The notes below the pieces were generated by a model that saw only the letters and a program-made list of their open reading frames with translations, did not search any database and was not told the origin of the DNA. From Sinobacterium norvegicum (GTDB lineage: Bacteria; Pseudomonadota; Gammaproteobacteria; Pseudomonadales; Sinobacteriaceae): a stretch of 64,000 nucleotides of DNA. This document shows, in pieces, positions 61,201 to 64,000 of the stretch; positions within the stretch are counted from its first letter, which is position 1; every line of letters begins with the position of its first letter. The stretch covers positions 1,240,001-1,304,000 of the forward strand of contig NZ_CAKLPX010000001.1 of assembly GCF_923077115.1 (NCBI RefSeq), written 5' to 3'. The translations under genes and the position numbers were made by a program.

Positions 61201-62924
61201 CGTAATAAATAGTAAGCCATGATCAACTGGCTAACTAACAATACGGCTGAGCTAGCCTGCCAAAAGCGCACAGGGTTACGCTCAACCCAGGCCTGCGGCA
61301 CCTCTTTAAGAAACTGCGAATTGGGGTTGAGTAAGTCGTATTCAAATTCTGAAATATCCTGATAGCGTAATTCTGGGCTGATACTTAACGCCTTTTTTAT
61401 CGCACCATCAATCCATACCGGCACCAAGGGATTATAGTGATAGGCTGGAATATACTTCAGATTGCTGAACTGTTTTAACGATTGAGTGTGCTCCAGTTTA
61501 CCCTGATAAGGCTGTTCACCAGTCAACATTTGATAGGCGATAACCGCCACCGAAAACTGATCTGAAAGGGCGCTGGGTGTTCTTTTTAACATGTATTCTG
61601 GTGCTGAATAATTAGCCGTACCCAAGGCTATATCACGAATAATCGGCGCCGATATTTCCGCGATACCACCGACAAAACACGAACCAAAATCAACAATTTT
61701 TATCGACTCATCCGCCGCCACCAAAATATTGTCCGGCTTGATATCCTGATGCAACATATCCTTGCGATGAAAAGCGCGAACACCTTTGATAATTTTTGGC
61801 AGCATCTGCTGTAACTGCTCGATGGTTGCCTGCTGTTGGCTTTCCATCCAACGGCCAAGAGTTACTCCGTCGACTAACTCGGTCAAGTAATAGAGAAAGT
61901 TTTTGCCGACACTGTTGTTGGCAACCTTGACCACCTGCGCATTGTCGATACGGTTACCGATCCAGCTCTCCATAATAAAACGCTCAATATAGGCCGGATC
62001 ATCATCAAAATTGACTGACGGTGTCTTCATGCAGTAACGCTGGCCGGTGGCTACCTGCTCTACAATATAAAGCTGGCTGCGGTTGCTGGCATGGATTTCT
62101 CGCTCTATTTTAAAGCCGTCGATGACCATGCCTGGCTCTAAGAATGGCGGAAACGGTAAGTCTGTTAATTTAACCTGCAGATCATTGGCATCTTCCTTTG
62201 GCAGGTCATCGACTCGGATAACCTGACAGCTGAGATTATCTTTGCTGCCCCGCGACAGCGCCAAGGCGATTAATTGCTGGCACTGTTGCTCATACTGCTC
62301 TACCGGCTGCTGTGCCAACGCTAAGATATCGTCATCGGCGACCACATCATGAATACCGTCGGTGGTAAGCACAAACACATCGCCTCGGCGTAGTTCGGTA
62401 CTCTTATAATCGACATCCAGACGGACATCCAAGCCCATTGCCCGAGTCAGATACGACTGTTCCTTTGAAATACGGGTGGCGTGATCGCGGGTTAATTGCT
62501 CCAGCTCACCGTCGCGAACGCGGTAGATACGGCTGTCGCCGACATGGAATATATGCCCCACCCGCGATTTTAAAATTAACACACTGAGGGTGCTGATATA
62601 GCCACGCTCTGCATTGTTATAACTCTGGCCCTGGCCATACAGCCAGCGATTCAACGCCACCAATACCTGGTGCGCCGATTTCTTTACCGTCCAAGACTCC
62701 GGTGTCGCAAAGTAGTCTCCGATGAAATTGCGCACACAGGTTTCGCTGGCTTCCTTGCCCGCCTCGGCAGCACTGACACCGTCGGCAATGGCGATAACCG
62801 CCCCCTTGGTCGTCAGCGCTATGGTATCGGGAATACTGATACCGATACTGTCTTCGTTCTGCGGTTTCACCCCCGCCTCGCTGCGTTGTGCCGCTGACAA
62901 TATCAACTGTCCATCCAAATGCAT
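61197..62924 (-). CDS. Bifunctional PP2C phosphatase and serine/threonine kinase
   Basis: 575 residues. N-terminal PP2C domain (about 1-235: QNEDSIGISI, IADGVSAAEAG, HVGDSRIYRV, LTTDGIHDV, DNLSCQVI). C-terminal kinase domain (about 250-525: CMKTPSVNF with the lysine, LHQDIKPDNILVA, IVDFGSC, YSAPE). A last hydrophobic helix (SSAVLLVSQLIMAYYLLR) anchors it in the membrane. HQD replaces HRD in the catalytic loop. Such fusions are often found next to nitrate assimilation genes, as here with nirB. Confidence 0.93.
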   Translation of the reverse strand: MHLDGQLILSAAQRSEAGVKPQNEDSIGISIPDTIALTTKGAVIAIADGVSAAEAGKEASETCVRNFIGDYFATPESWTVKKSAHQVLVALNRWLYGQGQSYNNAERGYISTLSVLILKSRVGHIFHVGDSRIYRVRDGELEQLTRDHATRISKEQSYLTRAMGLDVRLDVDYKSTELRRGDVFVLTTDGIHDVVADDDILALAQQPVEQYEQQCQQLIALALSRGSKDNLSCQVIRVDDLPKEDANDLQVKLTDLPFPPFLEPGMVIDGFKIEREIHASNRSQLYIVEQVATGQRYCMKTPSVNFDDDPAYIERFIMESWIGNRIDNAQVVKVANNSVGKNFLYYLTELVDGVTLGRWMESQQQATIEQLQQMLPKIIKGVRAFHRKDMLHQDIKPDNILVAADESIKIVDFGSCFVGGIAEISAPIIRDIALGTANYSAPEYMLKRTPSALSDQFSVAVIAYQMLTGEQPYQGKLEHTQSLKQFSNLKYIPAYHYNPLVPVWIDGAIKKALSISPELRYQDISEFEYDLLNPNSQFLKEVPQAWVERNPVRFWQASSAVLLVSQLIMAYYLLR

Positions 62925-63060
62925 GTAAAACCTATTGACCCTGTTAGATTGCCATTAGCCTAACAAACTCCGAGCAGCGTTCACAAATAGCGCCGACGAT
63001 AAACGCACTCTTTTTAACAAGTCACCGCCTTTTAACCGCCATTTACTGCACCAAGATATC

Positions 63061-63075
63061 GCACCCGAATTGTGC
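63061..63075. promoter_or_regulatory. NtrC-type site GCAC-N7-GTGC upstream of nirB
   Basis: GCACCCGAATTGTGC fits GCAC-N7-GTGC of the NtrC consensus (TGCACC-N5-GGTGCA) in its outer bases. It lies 75 bp ahead of the sigma-54 element, a suitable enhancer distance. Confidence 0.6.
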
Positions 63076-63150
63076 GGACGGCATACAACACCGTTAACAT
63101 CTTCCTTTAAAGCCACAGTATATAAGGGCTGCACAAATTTTAAAAATAGC

Positions 63151-63165
63151 TGGCACGGCAATTGC
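63151..63165 (+). promoter_or_regulatory. Sigma-54 (RpoN) promoter of nirB
   Basis: TGGCACGGCAATTGCT holds TGGCAC-N5-TTGCT, an almost perfect -24/-12 element (GG and GC at the invariant positions). Transcription is expected near 63177, giving a leader of about 34 bases to the ATG at 63211. Confidence 0.88.
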
Positions 63166-63210
63166 TTTAAGCTAATTAGAAAAATTATTTTATCAGCAGC
63201 AGGTTCCGCT

Positions 63211-64000
63211 ATGAGTAACAAAACCAAATTAGTCTTGGTCGGCAACGGTCCAGTGGGTCATAAATTTCTTGAGACTCTGGTTGAAAACAACCAGAGTGAA
63301 CAATTTGATATCACCGTCTTTGGTGAGGAATCACGCCCCGCCTATGATCGCGTGCAACTGACAAAATGGTTTGAAACTCGCACCGCCGAACCGCTCAACA
63401 TGGTGGCCGACGGTTTTTATGGCGACAACAGCATTGTCCATTACAACAATGCCGAAGTGACGGCTATTAACCGTCAACAACAAAGCGTAGTGACCGCCGA
63501 CGGTGATGAATACCACTATGATAAATTGATTCTGGCCACCGGCTCATTCCCCTTTGTGCCACCGGTGCCCGGCCACGATAGAAAAAACTGCTTTGTCTAC
63601 CGCACCATCGATGATTTAGAGGCCATTACCAAGGCCGCTGAAAGCTCCAAAATCGGTGTCGTCATCGGCGGCGGACTGCTCGGTTTAGAAGCGGCAAAAG
63701 CGCTGAAAGATTTAGGATTAAAAACCCACGTTGTCGAATTTGCCCCCCGCTTAATGGCGGTTCAGGTGGATGACAACGGCGGTAAACTACTTCGCCAAAA
63801 GATAGAAGACCTGGGCGTGGGCGTACACACCGAGAAAAATACCCAAAATATCGGTGATGGTGAAGAGTGCATTCACAAGATGAGCTTTGCCGACGATTCC
63901 GAACTAGAGACTGACATCATCGTCTTCTCTGCCGGTATCCGCCCACAGGATGCCCTTGCACGCAGCAGCGAACTTGAGATTGGCCCCCGCGGTGGTATCG
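63211..64000 (+). CDS. nirB: Assimilatory nitrite reductase large subunit NirB, N-terminal part
   Basis: 263 residues are seen before the window ends. MSNKTKLVLVGNGPVGHKFL is a NirB start with the FAD-binding glycine loop. LILATGSFPFVPPVPGHD and VVIGGGLLGLEAAKALKDLG (NAD-binding loop) and DIIVFSAGIRPQDALA follow. The siroheme and iron-sulfur part must lie outside. It reduces nitrite to ammonium with NADH. The sigma-54 promoter implies induction under nitrogen limitation. Confidence 0.95.
   Translation, partial: MSNKTKLVLVGNGPVGHKFLETLVENNQSEQFDITVFGEESRPAYDRVQLTKWFETRTAEPLNMVADGFYGDNSIVHYNNAEVTAINRQQQSVVTADGDEYHYDKLILATGSFPFVPPVPGHDRKNCFVYRTIDDLEAITKAAESSKIGVVIGGGLLGLEAAKALKDLGLKTHVVEFAPRLMAVQVDDNGGKLLRQKIEDLGVGVHTEKNTQNIGDGEECIHKMSFADDSELETDIIVFSAGIRPQDALARSSELEIGPRGGI

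Overview
The window looks like the chromosome of a marine, aerobic gammaproteobacterium. The evidence is the gene set: a CYP153-type alkane hydroxylase, a Rieske ring-hydroxylating oxygenase, a PA4780-like RIO kinase, KefFC, a Pst phosphate system and a sigma-54/NtrC-type nirB promoter. Cellvibrionales or Oceanospirillales relatives seem likely, but no rRNA or other taxonomic marker is present. Most genes are GC-rich with tight operon spacing. Three stretches are clearly more AT-rich and look acquired or decaying: the DUF1254 pair (1-2900), the integron cassettes (4490-8131) and 51.4-53.1 kb.

Left end (1-8.3 kb). Two tandem secreted DUF1254/DUF1214 proteins are followed by a frameshifted crotonase remnant and a small integron. 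The integron has a decayed integron integrase (intI) with a LexA-like box at its 5' end. It is followed by four gene cassettes read away from it. Four attC sites separate the cassettes, and each cassette start is complementary to its own attC inner end. The last cassette holds two genes, an AbiTii-domain protein and an HNH-type protein, and is a candidate anti-phage module.

Catabolic and redox region (8.3-22.5 kb). A Rieske ferredoxin and oxygenase are divergent from two SnoaL-like proteins. Three SDR dehydrogenases, a spermidine-synthase-like protein, a sulfotransferase-like protein and another DUF1254-type protein follow. Next come fdhD with a YdeP-type molybdoenzyme, a TauE/SafE permease and a PuuB-like amine oxidase.

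Tyrosinase locus (22.5-36.8 kb). An Lrp/AsnC regulator is divergent from a six-gene run: a type-3 copper tyrosinase, then a large unknown protein plus a one-haem secreted protein, a His-rich secreted protein, and a second copy of the unknown plus one-haem pair. A secreted Nudix protein, an RDD membrane protein, a tri-haem cytochrome c and a DUF2804 protein follow. This is the strongest candidate for an undescribed system.

Housekeeping and transport (36.8-51 kb). pstSCAB has a Pho box. KefF-KefC, an RRM protein, a K+ channel, an NCS2 permease, an esterase, a peroxiredoxin and a 1155-residue nuclease-helicase follow.

Right end (51-64 kb). A repeat-rich strip carries a toxin-tail-like remnant, possible orphan immunity genes and MITE-like elements. 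CYP153 and its ferredoxin follow, then a lipoprotein cut by a repeat, a sulfatase, small conserved proteins around a Fur-box-like palindrome, a RIO kinase, a transporter fused to a binding domain and a PP2C-kinase fusion. The window ends inside nirB, which has a sigma-54 promoter and an NtrC-type site.
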